From NCBI GenBank assembly GCA_964513565.1, contig CAZENE010000009.1, positions 28,442 through 92,441 of the forward strand: 64,000 nt of DNA. Direction: 5' to 3'. Both the position numbers and the translations under genes were made by a program. This DNA is from Delta-02 sp964513565 (lineage in GTDB: Bacteria; Desulfobacterota; Syntrophorhabdia; Syntrophorhabdales; Syntrophorhabdaceae). Shown piece by piece: positions 49,217 through 58,747 of the stretch. Every line of letters starts with the position of its first letter. Position 1 is the stretch's first letter. The notes beneath the pieces are model-generated. The model made no database searches, had not been told where the DNA came from, and saw only the letters and a program-made list of their open reading frames with translations.

Positions 49217-51064
49217 TTGAACCTCTTAATTGTTGAATCGCCGAACAAGGTGGCGAAACTGACCAAAATACTTGGTCACGGCTGGAAGGTCGTGTCCACA
49301 AAAGGGCACATAGAAGATCTGCCGGCCGGTTACATCGGAGGGCTGAAGGCCATCCGTGATGATGGCGTGATCGTGGAGATCCCGCGGACAGCAAACAAAC
49401 GCGTCAATTTCGCGATTGATGTCAAGAATGGCTTCCGCCCGTTCTATACGGTCATCCCCGGACGGGAAACCGTCATCAGGGAGATAATCGATGCATTGAG
49501 GGGCGTCGACCGGGCATATATAGCGACCGATCCCGACCGTGAAGGCGAAGCGATCGCCTACTCGGTCTCCAAGCTCCTGGGAGGCAGGATCCCTGTCCAC
49601 CGGGTAAAATTCTATTCCATTACGAAGTCAGAGGTTAACCGTGCGGTAAAGTCGCCCGCGCGGATCGCCATGAGGCTGGTCGAGGCCGCCCATGCCCGGC
49701 GGGTGCTCGACAGGCTGATCGGCTTTTTTATCTCCCCGCTTGCCGATGCGGCGATGAATAAATCGGGCTCTGAATACCGCTATACGGTAGGGCGGGTGCA
49801 GTCACCGGCACTGGCCCTGGTTTCCGAAGCCCTCAAGAGGCGTATCTCCTACGAACGGAAGACCAAATACAGGGTGAAGATCGATTATGATCTCTATGGA
49901 TCTGTCGGTGCGGCCGCGTCGGCGCTCTTCTATGTTTCAGCCCTGTCGAAGGGGGTCTATGCCCGGCGTGATGAGGCATACAGCGCGGCCTCGGCAGCAA
50001 GGAACCTCGTACATACCGTGAAAAGCCTGAAGACGATGCGCCACAACGTGAGGCCCCCCCAGCCCCTTAAAACGTCCACGATGCAGGCAAAGGCGTTCTC
50101 GGAAAAAGGGATGCCTGCGGCGCTGTCTTCGAGAACAGCCCAGTCGATCTTCCAGCGCGGTTTCATTACCTACCCCCGGACCGATTCCGAACGGCTTTCC
50201 GATGAAGGCATCGCACTGGCCAACGAGATGATAATGCGCCTCTATGGTCAGAGATATATCGGCTCACCGGCGCCCGCCCGGGCTTCGGGCCTGTCCCAGG
50301 TCGCACACGAGGCGATACGGCTTAGCGACCTGAAGCCCGCCCGGCCCTGGAACGAGGAGGAGGAGAAGCTCTGTTCCCTCATCGATAAATATTTCCTCGC
50401 CTCGAGAATGACCGATGCGCAGGTCGATGAGACCACGCTTGTCGTCACTTCGGCAATCGATGACTTTGTCGGTCGTTTCAGAACGGTTCACAATGACGGC
50501 TTCACGCGCCATACGGGCGAGACGGAGAAGCTTCTCGGCCATTATTCTCCGCCTCCGGCGGTGCTTCAGGGTGTGAAGCCGGGAAGGAAGATCCCGAGAG
50601 TCCATGTATCCGTGGTTGAAGAGAAGGACGCGCCGCCCCGGGTGCTCGACGAAGGGTCACTTATCCTTGCATGCGAAAAGGAAGGGATAGGAAGGCCTTC
50701 CACATATTCCGACATCATCCGGAAACTTAAAGAGAGGGCATACATTGCTGAGCTCGACCCGTATGAGATGAACTATGAGCTTCTTGGAAATACCACGGTC
50801 GATCCGAAAGAGGGCCTGGATACCTACTGCCTCCGGGCGACACCGAGAGGCGACAGGGTCCTTGCGTATCTCGCGGAAGAGCATCCCTGGGTTGTAGACA
50901 GGGGTTTTACACGGGAAGTAGAGGCCATGCTTGACCAGCTGGCGAGAGGCGCAACCGGCTACAGCGATGTAATAGGGGTTGTGTGGCAGAAGCTCACAGA
51001 GACCGTTCCCGACGTGGCCGCATACAGTAACGGCGTGGGTGCGGGTATGAGGATGATGCCTTGA
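49217..51064 (+). CDS. topA: DNA topoisomerase I-type (type IA)
   Basis: 615 residues from the TTG at 49217 after CAGGAGGG. TOPRIM motifs are LLIVESPNKVAKL at the start and YIATDPDREGEAIAYSV near residue 100. The active-site Tyr is in GFITYPRTDSERL, and GRPSTYSDIIRKL is also seen. It has no C-terminal zinc ribbons and is shorter than chromosomal TopA. It lies within the transfer cluster, directly after the DotB-like gene, so it probably acts in conjugative DNA processing, in addition to TopB encoded at 9.9 kb. Confidence 0.9.
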   Translation: MNLLIVESPNKVAKLTKILGHGWKVVSTKGHIEDLPAGYIGGLKAIRDDGVIVEIPRTANKRVNFAIDVKNGFRPFYTVIPGRETVIREIIDALRGVDRAYIATDPDREGEAIAYSVSKLLGGRIPVHRVKFYSITKSEVNRAVKSPARIAMRLVEAAHARRVLDRLIGFFISPLADAAMNKSGSEYRYTVGRVQSPALALVSEALKRRISYERKTKYRVKIDYDLYGSVGAAASALFYVSALSKGVYARRDEAYSAASAARNLVHTVKSLKTMRHNVRPPQPLKTSTMQAKAFSEKGMPAALSSRTAQSIFQRGFITYPRTDSERLSDEGIALANEMIMRLYGQRYIGSPAPARASGLSQVAHEAIRLSDLKPARPWNEEEEKLCSLIDKYFLASRMTDAQVDETTLVVTSAIDDFVGRFRTVHNDGFTRHTGETEKLLGHYSPPPAVLQGVKPGRKIPRVHVSVVEEKDAPPRVLDEGSLILACEKEGIGRPSTYSDIIRKLKERAYIAELDPYEMNYELLGNTTVDPKEGLDTYCLRATPRGDRVLAYLAEEHPWVVDRGFTREVEAMLDQLARGATGYSDVIGVVWQKLTETVPDVAAYSNGVGAGMRMMP

Positions 51065-51084
51065 TCGAGAAGGAGGGCCCTGCT

Positions 51085-51912
51085 ATGTCGGAAAAGATCA
51101 AAAAACTGGCGCGGACGAAAACCGGGAGGATTTTCTCCGGTTGTGCGCTCGTCCTTCTTTTATACGGCGCGGCGAACTCCACGGCGGTTACGGTCATCAA
51201 CTATCCCTACCTGATGCAGCTCGCACAGAAGACCATAACGGACAGCATCCGAAACAAAATTCAGGAGGTGTGGCAGAAGGAGGTGTCGGGCAAGCTCGAG
51301 GCGGGCTTCATAAAGGCCGATAGTCTTACCATGCCGACTGTGACCTCCAATATGGCAGACTGGACCGATACATTTCTATCCGGCTATAAGGGCGGCTATT
51401 TCGGTAACAGTTCCGCATGGTACGCCCAGATAGCGAAAAAGAACGCACCGCTTGTGTTCCCGACCGCAGCCGACGACATCACCACCTTTCAGAAACATGT
51501 CCGCGACATCAGTATCTCGATCCAGGGGATCCCGTCCGGAATGGACTCTGACAATCTGGCGGCGTTTTACAAGAACGAATTCGCCAAACAGCTTGAGTTG
51601 CATGGCGGCAACCAGGCGCAGGCGGAAAAAACCGCCCTCGCGGAACTCGCCCGACATAAGAAGGCAGCGCTCAACAATGACGTCACCGTTGCTGTTGCAG
51701 AGTCCGGTTTTGAAGGGACATATATGGCAGATAAGGCAAAAAAGGAGCTGGCCAGGATATCCCCCCGTTCATTCGACTCCATCAAATCCGACCAGGCGAT
51801 CAAGGATCTTGTAAAGATCATGCACTACAACGCAGTCCTTCAGGCGCAGATGTTGAAAGTCATGTCAACGGGGGAAGTCCGCAGTGCCATACACTCATCG
51901 CACGGCAGATAA
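51085..51912 (+). CDS. Single-TM secreted/periplasmic protein, VirB5-like tandem member 1
   Basis: 275 residues from the ATG at 51085 after AGGAGGG; an upstream TTG overlapping topA is less likely. One N-terminal hydrophobic segment (IFSGCALVLLLYGAANSTAV) looks like a signal anchor. The mature part is helical. The C-terminal phrase IKDLVKIMHYNAVLQAQMLKVMS resembles the C-terminal helix of VirB5/TrbJ proteins. The next two genes encode proteins with the same overall plan. A minor pilus or channel subunit is the best guess, not proven. Confidence 0.6.
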   Translation: MSEKIKKLARTKTGRIFSGCALVLLLYGAANSTAVTVINYPYLMQLAQKTITDSIRNKIQEVWQKEVSGKLEAGFIKADSLTMPTVTSNMADWTDTFLSGYKGGYFGNSSAWYAQIAKKNAPLVFPTAADDITTFQKHVRDISISIQGIPSGMDSDNLAAFYKNEFAKQLELHGGNQAQAEKTALAELARHKKAALNNDVTVAVAESGFEGTYMADKAKKELARISPRSFDSIKSDQAIKDLVKIMHYNAVLQAQMLKVMSTGEVRSAIHSSHGR

Positions 51913-51941
51913 AGTCCATGGGATCTCGAGCAGAGGATGAC

Positions 51942-52694
51942 GTGAAAAAGATGAGAAAGATTGTTATTGCCATCATCGGCGGGGTCATCCTCTCTGTCGC
52001 GTCCGGCCTCGCAGGCTCCCTTTCGGTGCAGAGCGCCTTAAATGCAGGCAACTGGTTGCAAAGCCAGTCCAGCTATTCGAACCCCGTTCCGTCCATGCAG
52101 AACGCCCTTACCGGGGGAACGTGGACGTCAAGGCAGATAAGCTGCGCCGGACACGGCTCGATTCCTCCCTGCGCCGTTGTCACGGACCTTTCACTCCCCG
52201 CTATGAGCCGCGAGTGGGCCGCCTCCATGGCACAGCCATACACCACGTTTATGGAAGAGAAGTTTCAGATCATGCTGAAGCAGAAACAGGAAGGGGGCAT
52301 TCTTGACGCGACGCAGCTTTTCAACCGGTATGGCGAATTCGATCGAATGAGCGCCAAGGGGGACAAAGATATCGTCAAGATGGGAAACAGCAAGCTGGAC
52401 TGGCTGAAAAGAGTGACGGGCCTCGGGGATATCAGGGCTCCCGAGAAGAAGCTGGCCATCCTGCGCATGCAGGCGACCGCGATTATTTTCGCCGGGGGGA
52501 AAGAAACGTACGGGCTTGCCGAAGAGACTGACAGGCTGATCAGAAAATATACCCCGATGCAGTTTGATTATGCATCGAGGCACCAGGTTATCAAGGATAT
52601 GGTGAAGATGGCCGGGATCCAGGGCCGCACGCAGGCCCAGACGCTGCGGCTGCTGTCACACATCAGGATACAGGAGGCGTTGGCTAAAAGATGA
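51942..52694 (+). CDS. Single-TM protein, VirB5-like tandem member 2
   Basis: 250 residues from the GTG at 51942 after AGAGGATG; an ATG at 51918 has no site. The signal-like start MKKMRKIVIAIIGGVILSV is followed near residue 45 by the phrase SMQNALTGGTWTSRQ, repeated in the next protein, and Cys residues in ISCAGHGSIPPC. The C-terminus VIKDMVKMAGIQGRTQAQTLRLLSHI is like the ends of its two neighbours. It overlaps the next gene by 4 bp. Likely periplasmic. Confidence 0.55.
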   Translation: MKKMRKIVIAIIGGVILSVASGLAGSLSVQSALNAGNWLQSQSSYSNPVPSMQNALTGGTWTSRQISCAGHGSIPPCAVVTDLSLPAMSREWAASMAQPYTTFMEEKFQIMLKQKQEGGILDATQLFNRYGEFDRMSAKGDKDIVKMGNSKLDWLKRVTGLGDIRAPEKKLAILRMQATAIIFAGGKETYGLAEETDRLIRKYTPMQFDYASRHQVIKDMVKMAGIQGRTQAQTLRLLSHIRIQEALAKR

Positions 52695-54319
52695 AGACGA
52701 CAATGAACCTCAAAGAGAAAGCGCGCCCCGTCCTGGTACTGGGGATCTTTGTTATAGCAGCCTTCCTGCTGTTGACGGCCGCGAGCCTGATAGCCCCGTA
52801 TACCGCTTTATCCGCCATAAAGTGTTCGCCTGTCATCACACAGACGAATCTGGGCATTTTCGGCGAGCTCACCAGGAAACTGACGTCGGATTATCTGATA
52901 TCACAGGCCAAGGCCTGGGCGCTGTCCAAACTCAAACTTGAATACCTGCAGGGATCATTCGGCGAAATGCTGGTAAGCGGCCTTACGCAGTCCCGGGACA
53001 TATCGGGTACGATCGCAGGGATCATGGATGCCGGTCTCACCAGCGAATTATCGCTGATAAGCAAACAGATGTCGCCGGAAGCCCTGATGGCGGGCATCAA
53101 CAGCTCCGCCGGCCGCTCATTGGAGGAGGCCCTTAAAGGGCTTGATGACATGCCGAATGGGCTCGTCGAGCAGACGGTGGACAGTTATACCGACCAGTTT
53201 CTTGAAAAATCCGGGTTTAACTCATATAAGGCACCGGCTCGGGTATATCAGCGGCAGATGGCGAACTTCATGAACACGGCCGCCGATGTATCCAAGAAGT
53301 TTCTGGATTTCGGCCAGAGCCTCGATGTCTCCCGGTACGTTCAGATGGGCGCAACATCCGGCCCGGGGGCGATCGTTCATACCAGGACCGTTGTGAACGA
53401 GCTCGATAACTTCGTGGCCAACGGGATTCAGGACACGAAACTCATTTGGGGCAGCGATGTCGGGGTGCAGGTCGAAACCGGTTTCACCCGCCTCAATGAA
53501 TCATACCTTCGCCGTCAGCTCGAGGGCTTGAAGGCAAAAGGCGTTACGTCTCTGACCGACGCCAGGATCAACGAAATCATTGCCGCCACGAACAATAAGG
53601 CGCTGAACGCGGTCTCTTCCCACCTCGCCGACACCGCCGATCGCCTCATGGGCGAGGCCGGCAAGGTCACCTCGTACGCACAGAACACCCTCGGGATCGC
53701 TATCGGGAGGCTGGAGCAGACCCTGCAACAGGCGATGCGCATCGAAAAAAAGGCCGGAACCGTGGCCACCGCGGTCAGTGAAAACGTCAGGAGATCCGTT
53801 CAATCCGCGTTTAAGGCCGGTAAGTGGAGGTCCGTGGCAGCCGCGCCCAAGCCGCTGCCGCACCCGTTCACCCGTTCGGCGGGGTATTCGGACCCGGCCC
53901 GGTCGATGCAGAGCGCCCTGACGAGCGGGACGTGGACATCGCGGCAGGCTGAACAGGCGAACGCGCAGAACGCGGAAGACACGAAGCAGCTCGCAATTTT
54001 TCTGGCTGGCGAGGGGAAGATCCACAGTGACGTCGTAAAGACGAACGTGAAGTATTTTCTCGTCGCGAAGGAATCCGGCGACGTGGCCAGAGATATTCTC
54101 CGGAAACTGCAAATGTACAACGCAGCCGCTACTGATAAGGCGACGGATGATGCTGCTTGGAAGGACGCAGCACGGTTTCAGTATTATGCGTTGATGCTTC
54201 AGAATCAACAGATGAAACTGGTCGCGGCGAAAGCCATGGCCATAGGAATGAACCTCAAGGCCTTAGATAACGAACTCGGCAGTTTTATTGACAAGACAGG
54301 TCTGCCTGACAATTTTTAG
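52691..54319 (+). CDS. Large single-TM protein, VirB5-like tandem member 3
   Basis: 542 residues. One N-terminal membrane segment (VLGIFVIAAFLLLTAASLIAP) precedes a long helical body. Near residue 400 is SMQSALTSGTWTSRQ, shared with the preceding protein, and the C-terminus ends with YYALMLQNQQMKLVAAKAMA, which resembles the C-terminal helix of the other two. It looks like an enlarged paralogue that gained an N-terminal extension. Periplasmic or envelope-spanning. Confidence 0.55.
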   Translation: MKTTMNLKEKARPVLVLGIFVIAAFLLLTAASLIAPYTALSAIKCSPVITQTNLGIFGELTRKLTSDYLISQAKAWALSKLKLEYLQGSFGEMLVSGLTQSRDISGTIAGIMDAGLTSELSLISKQMSPEALMAGINSSAGRSLEEALKGLDDMPNGLVEQTVDSYTDQFLEKSGFNSYKAPARVYQRQMANFMNTAADVSKKFLDFGQSLDVSRYVQMGATSGPGAIVHTRTVVNELDNFVANGIQDTKLIWGSDVGVQVETGFTRLNESYLRRQLEGLKAKGVTSLTDARINEIIAATNNKALNAVSSHLADTADRLMGEAGKVTSYAQNTLGIAIGRLEQTLQQAMRIEKKAGTVATAVSENVRRSVQSAFKAGKWRSVAAAPKPLPHPFTRSAGYSDPARSMQSALTSGTWTSRQAEQANAQNAEDTKQLAIFLAGEGKIHSDVVKTNVKYFLVAKESGDVARDILRKLQMYNAAATDKATDDAAWKDAARFQYYALMLQNQQMKLVAAKAMAIGMNLKALDNELGSFIDKTGLPDNF

Positions 54320-54331
54320 GGGGCAATAGTG

Positions 54332-55039
54332 ATGGATGTCTCAGCACGCCTTTCGAAAGCAAAAAATCTTAACGTGGTACGAACCATGCTCAATTACGTT
54401 CTCGGACTGGATAGAAAATCGGAGGTTATCGACAGCACCCGCCGGATCGAGTGGGAACGCTGGAATACTCCCACCACGGATGTCGTTGCTCTCATCGACT
54501 GGTGGATAGCCCACGTGGAGGCTTCAAACCGGAGATTGAAGCAGCAGGGCCAACGCGGCCGTCCACGGAGAGTGATGGGTTACCATTTTTCCTACAACTG
54601 CGGCTTTCCTGAAGAATATTTTCAGCTCTATCGCCTGGGTATATGGGACTTTATTGAAAATGTCCGGAATCAGGATTCCCGTCTGAAAGATTTTCCCGGG
54701 ATCGTGGCGTATCACTTTACGAGGGACCTTTTCCATGTGCACATGATGGTTAACCCCGTGGCAGTGGATGGGTCCGGCTCGTTTCTGAGATTAAGCTTCG
54801 GCGACGTCTGGTGGAAAAACGATTATTACATGGCGGTCAGAGACGCGTTGCTCGAGGGGCCGATGAAGCTTGCGGTCGAGCTCGGATATGCGGACCCCGA
54901 AACATATTCGATCACGATCAACAACTCCCTCGATAGTCCCGATACGGATAAACCGGGCGTTCTCGAATATCTGAAACGGACCAATGCATCGGTATATGAC
55001 GAGATACGCCAAAAAAGGGGGATCGCGGTCTGCTCATGA
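54332..55039 (+). CDS. Candidate HUH relaxase (MOBP-like)
   Basis: 235 residues from the ATG at 54332 after AGGGGGCA. Three relaxase-like motifs are visible. A Tyr lies in the N-terminal AKNLNVVRTMLNYVLGLDRK, like motif I of MOBP relaxases. A middle YHFSYNCGFPEEYF resembles motif II, and the metal-binding HUH motif is HVHMMVNPVAVDG near residue 135, with an upstream His in YHFTRDLF. It is far shorter than classical relaxases and lacks a helicase or primase domain. It lies in the T4SS cluster just before the DotO-like ATPase. If right, it nicks oriT and is carried to the recipient. Confidence 0.55.
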   Translation: MDVSARLSKAKNLNVVRTMLNYVLGLDRKSEVIDSTRRIEWERWNTPTTDVVALIDWWIAHVEASNRRLKQQGQRGRPRRVMGYHFSYNCGFPEEYFQLYRLGIWDFIENVRNQDSRLKDFPGIVAYHFTRDLFHVHMMVNPVAVDGSGSFLRLSFGDVWWKNDYYMAVRDALLEGPMKLAVELGYADPETYSITINNSLDSPDTDKPGVLEYLKRTNASVYDEIRQKRGIAVCS

Positions 55040-55314
55040 CAGGACCTGCCAGCTCATACGCACAGATACTTTTCATTGCACAGCAGCTGACTGCCGAGAC
55101 GACTTCTTTCAAGAACGGGGCGTTCTTCAACAGGGGCCTCGTCCCTCCTCACGAAGCGGATATTTCGAAACTGGTGGAGCTCGACGAGGAACTCAGCCGG
55201 AAATATGAACCCGTAAAGAAAGAATACTACACCAGGCTGGAGGAAGCGATCTTTCGCTCGGAAGGCCGTTTATTGCCGCGGGGGCTGCCGCCGGGACCTA
55301 AACCAACACCCTAA
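55036..55314 (+). CDS. Small accessory protein after candidate relaxase
   Basis: 92 residues; the ATG overlaps the previous stop as ATGA. It is soluble and helical (SKLVELDEELSRKYEPVKKEYYTRLEEAI) with a Pro-rich C-terminus. Translational coupling to the candidate relaxase and its charge pattern suggest a relaxosome or chaperone partner. No family recognised. Confidence 0.55.
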   Translation: MTGPASSYAQILFIAQQLTAETTSFKNGAFFNRGLVPPHEADISKLVELDEELSRKYEPVKKEYYTRLEEAIFRSEGRLLPRGLPPGPKPTP

Positions 55315-55343
55315 AGAGGCTTAAAACAGGGACGGAGAATAAA

Positions 55344-58130
55344 ATGGGATTTCCAACTTTTGGGCTGTTCGGGGGGAATAGCGCGACGCCATTCTACACA
55401 CGATTGCCACTTGCAATGATGACCGACGACGGCCTGATCCTCACAGGCCATGAAAAGGTGAGGTCCTACGTTATCTCGTCGAACGGCTCCGAGGGGTTGT
55501 CGAACGACGTTCTCGAATACGAGATCAAGAAGATATCGGAACTCCTCAAGAACATGACCGCCCAGAACAGTTTCGTCCAGTTCAGCTACATCCTGAACAG
55601 CGACCTGTCCGGGCTCATGAGCCGGCATTTGGAACTTAGCAAGGATCCTGTTCTCCAGGCGATAGCACGAGAGAACATTGAGGCGTTCCGGGAAGGCGGA
55701 GCGCTTCAATCGGTGGATACGACGCTTTTAGGGACTATTACGGTTCCTCTCAATGTCCGCGTCTCCGTTGACGGCAAGAAAAAAATGGCCCTTGACGAGA
55801 TCGATTTTGTCAACCGGGACAGGGAGATGAACGAGGCCGAGATGCTTCTTTTCAATACCCTCGTTCCTCTGGGCTATGATGTCCGGAGGCTCTCGGGCAA
55901 TCAACTCCTGGGGGTTATGGCCCAGATTATAAACCCGGGGAACCCGGCCGTCGCCATGGACTTCGGACTGTCGCGGCTCCAGCCTCTCAGGAAAAGGCTT
56001 TTTCATTCCGATTTCAACGTCGAGGAGTTTTATCTGACCAACGGGACGTACTATTTTGCCTCCCTCGTCATGGACACGATACCGTCTTTCATCCCCCACG
56101 ACTGCGGGATGAAACTCTTCCAGGAACTGGACTTTCCCCTCGTCTATAATGCCACGTTCTTTAATGAGGACCAGGGCAGGCTCATGAAGGATCTTGAAAC
56201 ACAGAGGCTCCTGGCGACGATCTTCAGTGGGAAGAAGGCGGCCGCCTCGGTCGAGAACAAGGAAAAGGTCATAGCGATCGAGGATATGCTCGCCGACCGG
56301 GCGAGGGAAGGCTGGAAGATCGGGAAATGTTTCTTCAGCTTTCTCGTGTGGGACAAGGACAAGAACATGTTGCAGGAAAAGCTCCAGCGGATCCGTGTTG
56401 CCGCGGCGAAAGCCATGGAGGGTGCGGGGATCTTCACCGAGTGGTGGAGAAAGGAGTCGGCGTTCGTGGCGTCCCTGCCGTCGTGTGCGGTGCGGAGCTT
56501 CGACATGCAGTTTATCTACGCCCATGAGGCGATGAAACTCATACCTTTCCGGGGCATGTACCGGGGGGACAGGGACGAACCGTCGATCCTGTTCAAGAAC
56601 AGATTTTCGGGGATTACCTCCATTAACCCCTTCTCCCCCAAGCAGAATAAATGGGCCGGCATCGTCATCGGGCCTTCCGGAAGCGGAAAGTCGTTCTTTG
56701 TGAACTCCCTCATTGCCGGGGCGATGGTCCATGATCCGGTCGTCTTCGTTGTCGATATGGCTGAGGCGTCTTCGTACGAACCCGTCGTGCGGGCATTCGG
56801 AGGTTCATTTATCCCCGTTGGAATGAAGGACACCTACCGGGTGAACCTTTTTGACCTGCGCCTCGGGTTCACACAGCCTGCAGGGTCGAAGCAGATGAGC
56901 CTCGATGCCATGCTGACACGCATGCTCGTGGAGGAGGGCGAGGAGAACCTGACGAAGGAAAGACAGGGGGTCCTGCAGCGGGCGGTCAAGCGGGTCTATG
57001 AGAGGCTCTTCAAGGAAGAACCGCGCAAGGTGAAAAACCTGAAACTCTCCCCTGACATGCAGGAGGCCCTTTTTGCAGGCGCGCCGAAGTTTGAGACCTT
57101 TATGGAATGCCGCGGCTATTACATCAGGAAGTTTACCGAGACCGGCGAATGGCGGTACTACAACAAGGCCGAAATGGCCCAGTCGATGGCGACGCCGATC
57201 CTGACCGATTTCGTCCAGGTCCTCTCCTCTGATGAGGCCCTCAACACAAGCGAACGGGACAGGGAGATAAATAATATCCTGAGAAGGACGCTCAGCCTCT
57301 ATACCAGCGGGCCCCAGTCCGTTCTCTTTAACGGCGTCACCAACCTTATCGTGGACAGGGACGTGTACTGCTTCCACCTTGGCGCCATGCGCGGCCGCAG
57401 GGAGGTCCTGGCCATGCTCCTTCTTCTGTACCGCGACTACGCCTACAGGAAATCCGTCTACAACATCAACGAGATGCCGCCCTTTGCCAGGGACGGCGAG
57501 TGGATCCTGAAGGTCCAGAAGCGGCCCAAACTTTTCATATACGACGAATTTCATAACCTGCGCGGGGACAGGGTCATCCTGAACCAGCTCGATAAGGACT
57601 CGCGGCAGCAAAGGACCCTGGGCATCGGGACCTATCTCGTCACCCAGGAGATCATGGACATCGCAAGCTCCAATAAACAGGATTCCATGGGAGTGTCTTT
57701 CCTGGGATCGTCCCCCAACAAGTACTTCACCCGGCAGATAACACCGGAAAGCCCCGCCATGGAGCCTATCGATAATATCGTCAACGTCCTGGGCTTCAGC
57801 GAAGACGAAAAAGAACTCCTGAAATCGCTTCGCTTCTTTCCGGGAAAATTCGCGGAGATACTGTCCATGAACGAAGAGATCGGCAGAGGCGTGATTATCA
57901 ATTATCCGACATCCCTTTCCCGGTGGATGTACACAACGCACAGGGACGAGAGGGCTGCCCGCGACGCCCTGGCCGTTGCGCTTGTCAATGAAAAGGGCTG
58001 CACTGGGAGAAAGGCCTTGTCGGTGGCCCTTGAGGCCCTGGCGGACCGCCACCCGGACGGCGGGATAGGAAAAAATATAGAGATCTCCCCCCTACTGAAA
58101 AAAATCGATTCCGACGGCTATTTCACCTAA
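55344..58130 (+). CDS. dotO: DotO/IcmB (TraU)-like VirB4-family ATPase
   Basis: 928 residues, ATG at 55344 after ACGGAGAA. The C-terminal half has Walker A GPSGSGKSFF near residue 443 and Walker B PKLFIYDEFHNLRGD near residue 735, followed by IGTYLVTQE. Length and motif placement fit DotO/IcmB and TraU (about 1,000) better than VirB4 (about 800). This is the large cytoplasmic ATPase at the base of the secretion channel, working with DotB. Secure at the VirB4-family level; the DotO branch follows from its company. Confidence 0.87.
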   Translation: MGFPTFGLFGGNSATPFYTRLPLAMMTDDGLILTGHEKVRSYVISSNGSEGLSNDVLEYEIKKISELLKNMTAQNSFVQFSYILNSDLSGLMSRHLELSKDPVLQAIARENIEAFREGGALQSVDTTLLGTITVPLNVRVSVDGKKKMALDEIDFVNRDREMNEAEMLLFNTLVPLGYDVRRLSGNQLLGVMAQIINPGNPAVAMDFGLSRLQPLRKRLFHSDFNVEEFYLTNGTYYFASLVMDTIPSFIPHDCGMKLFQELDFPLVYNATFFNEDQGRLMKDLETQRLLATIFSGKKAAASVENKEKVIAIEDMLADRAREGWKIGKCFFSFLVWDKDKNMLQEKLQRIRVAAAKAMEGAGIFTEWWRKESAFVASLPSCAVRSFDMQFIYAHEAMKLIPFRGMYRGDRDEPSILFKNRFSGITSINPFSPKQNKWAGIVIGPSGSGKSFFVNSLIAGAMVHDPVVFVVDMAEASSYEPVVRAFGGSFIPVGMKDTYRVNLFDLRLGFTQPAGSKQMSLDAMLTRMLVEEGEENLTKERQGVLQRAVKRVYERLFKEEPRKVKNLKLSPDMQEALFAGAPKFETFMECRGYYIRKFTETGEWRYYNKAEMAQSMATPILTDFVQVLSSDEALNTSERDREINNILRRTLSLYTSGPQSVLFNGVTNLIVDRDVYCFHLGAMRGRREVLAMLLLLYRDYAYRKSVYNINEMPPFARDGEWILKVQKRPKLFIYDEFHNLRGDRVILNQLDKDSRQQRTLGIGTYLVTQEIMDIASSNKQDSMGVSFLGSSPNKYFTRQITPESPAMEPIDNIVNVLGFSEDEKELLKSLRFFPGKFAEILSMNEEIGRGVIINYPTSLSRWMYTTHRDERAARDALAVALVNEKGCTGRKALSVALEALADRHPDGGIGKNIEISPLLKKIDSDGYFT

Positions 58131-58145
58131 GGAAGGAGTGCTCAC

Positions 58146-58727
58146 GTGATGAGATCGATGAAAGATATCCTCAGGGCCGGCCTCATTGCCGGCCTCACCG
58201 GAGGGATTGTCCTGTCAGCCCCCTTGTCCGGCGGATGCAGCGGGGCCGGGGATGTTGTCAGGGCGCAGATCATCGATGCCATGGGTGAGCTCATCCGCGA
58301 CGTGAACGCCTTAAAGGACGGCAGAAAAAATCTCCCGCAGGACAACGACTACACCGAAGGCGTAAGAGACCGCCTCGGGATACCCGCCCGGGTGCCCGTG
58401 ACTGCGCCACGGGGCGGCAATGAGATCGTCACCCTCGTCTTTAACAGCGAGGGCCTCTGTGTGGTGCAGGGGGAATATGCCGAGATCGGACCGGACGAAT
58501 ACAAGTACCTGCAGTCTCTCCACAATCTGAAAGACGTCTACACGCTGTTCGATAAAGAACCCGTCACGCTCGGGGGGACGGTCTATGCGTTCGAACGGGG
58601 GGCGGCAGGGCGGATGGTTATTTTTTTCAACCATAAGGGAAACCCCCGTTCGGTAACCATACGCACCGGAAACTCCATCTGTCTCAAGGATTCGCCATAC
58701 ATTATCAGGCCTCTGGCAAACGAGTAA
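58146..58727 (+). CDS. Putative lipoprotein in T4SS cluster
   Basis: 193 residues from the GTG at 58146 (ATG at 58149 possible) after AAGGAGTG. The N-terminal hydrophobic stretch ends in PLSGGCSGAG, a possible lipobox with Cys near residue 31. The mature part is a strand-rich domain (EIVTLVFNSEGLCVVQGEYAEI, GRMVIFFNHKGNPRSVTIRT). DotD of Dot/Icm systems is a small lipoprotein near this size, so it is a candidate, but I cannot confirm it. Confidence 0.6.
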   Translation: MMRSMKDILRAGLIAGLTGGIVLSAPLSGGCSGAGDVVRAQIIDAMGELIRDVNALKDGRKNLPQDNDYTEGVRDRLGIPARVPVTAPRGGNEIVTLVFNSEGLCVVQGEYAEIGPDEYKYLQSLHNLKDVYTLFDKEPVTLGGTVYAFERGAAGRMVIFFNHKGNPRSVTIRTGNSICLKDSPYIIRPLANE

Positions 58728-58747
58728 CCGGCAGGGAAGGGGACGAC

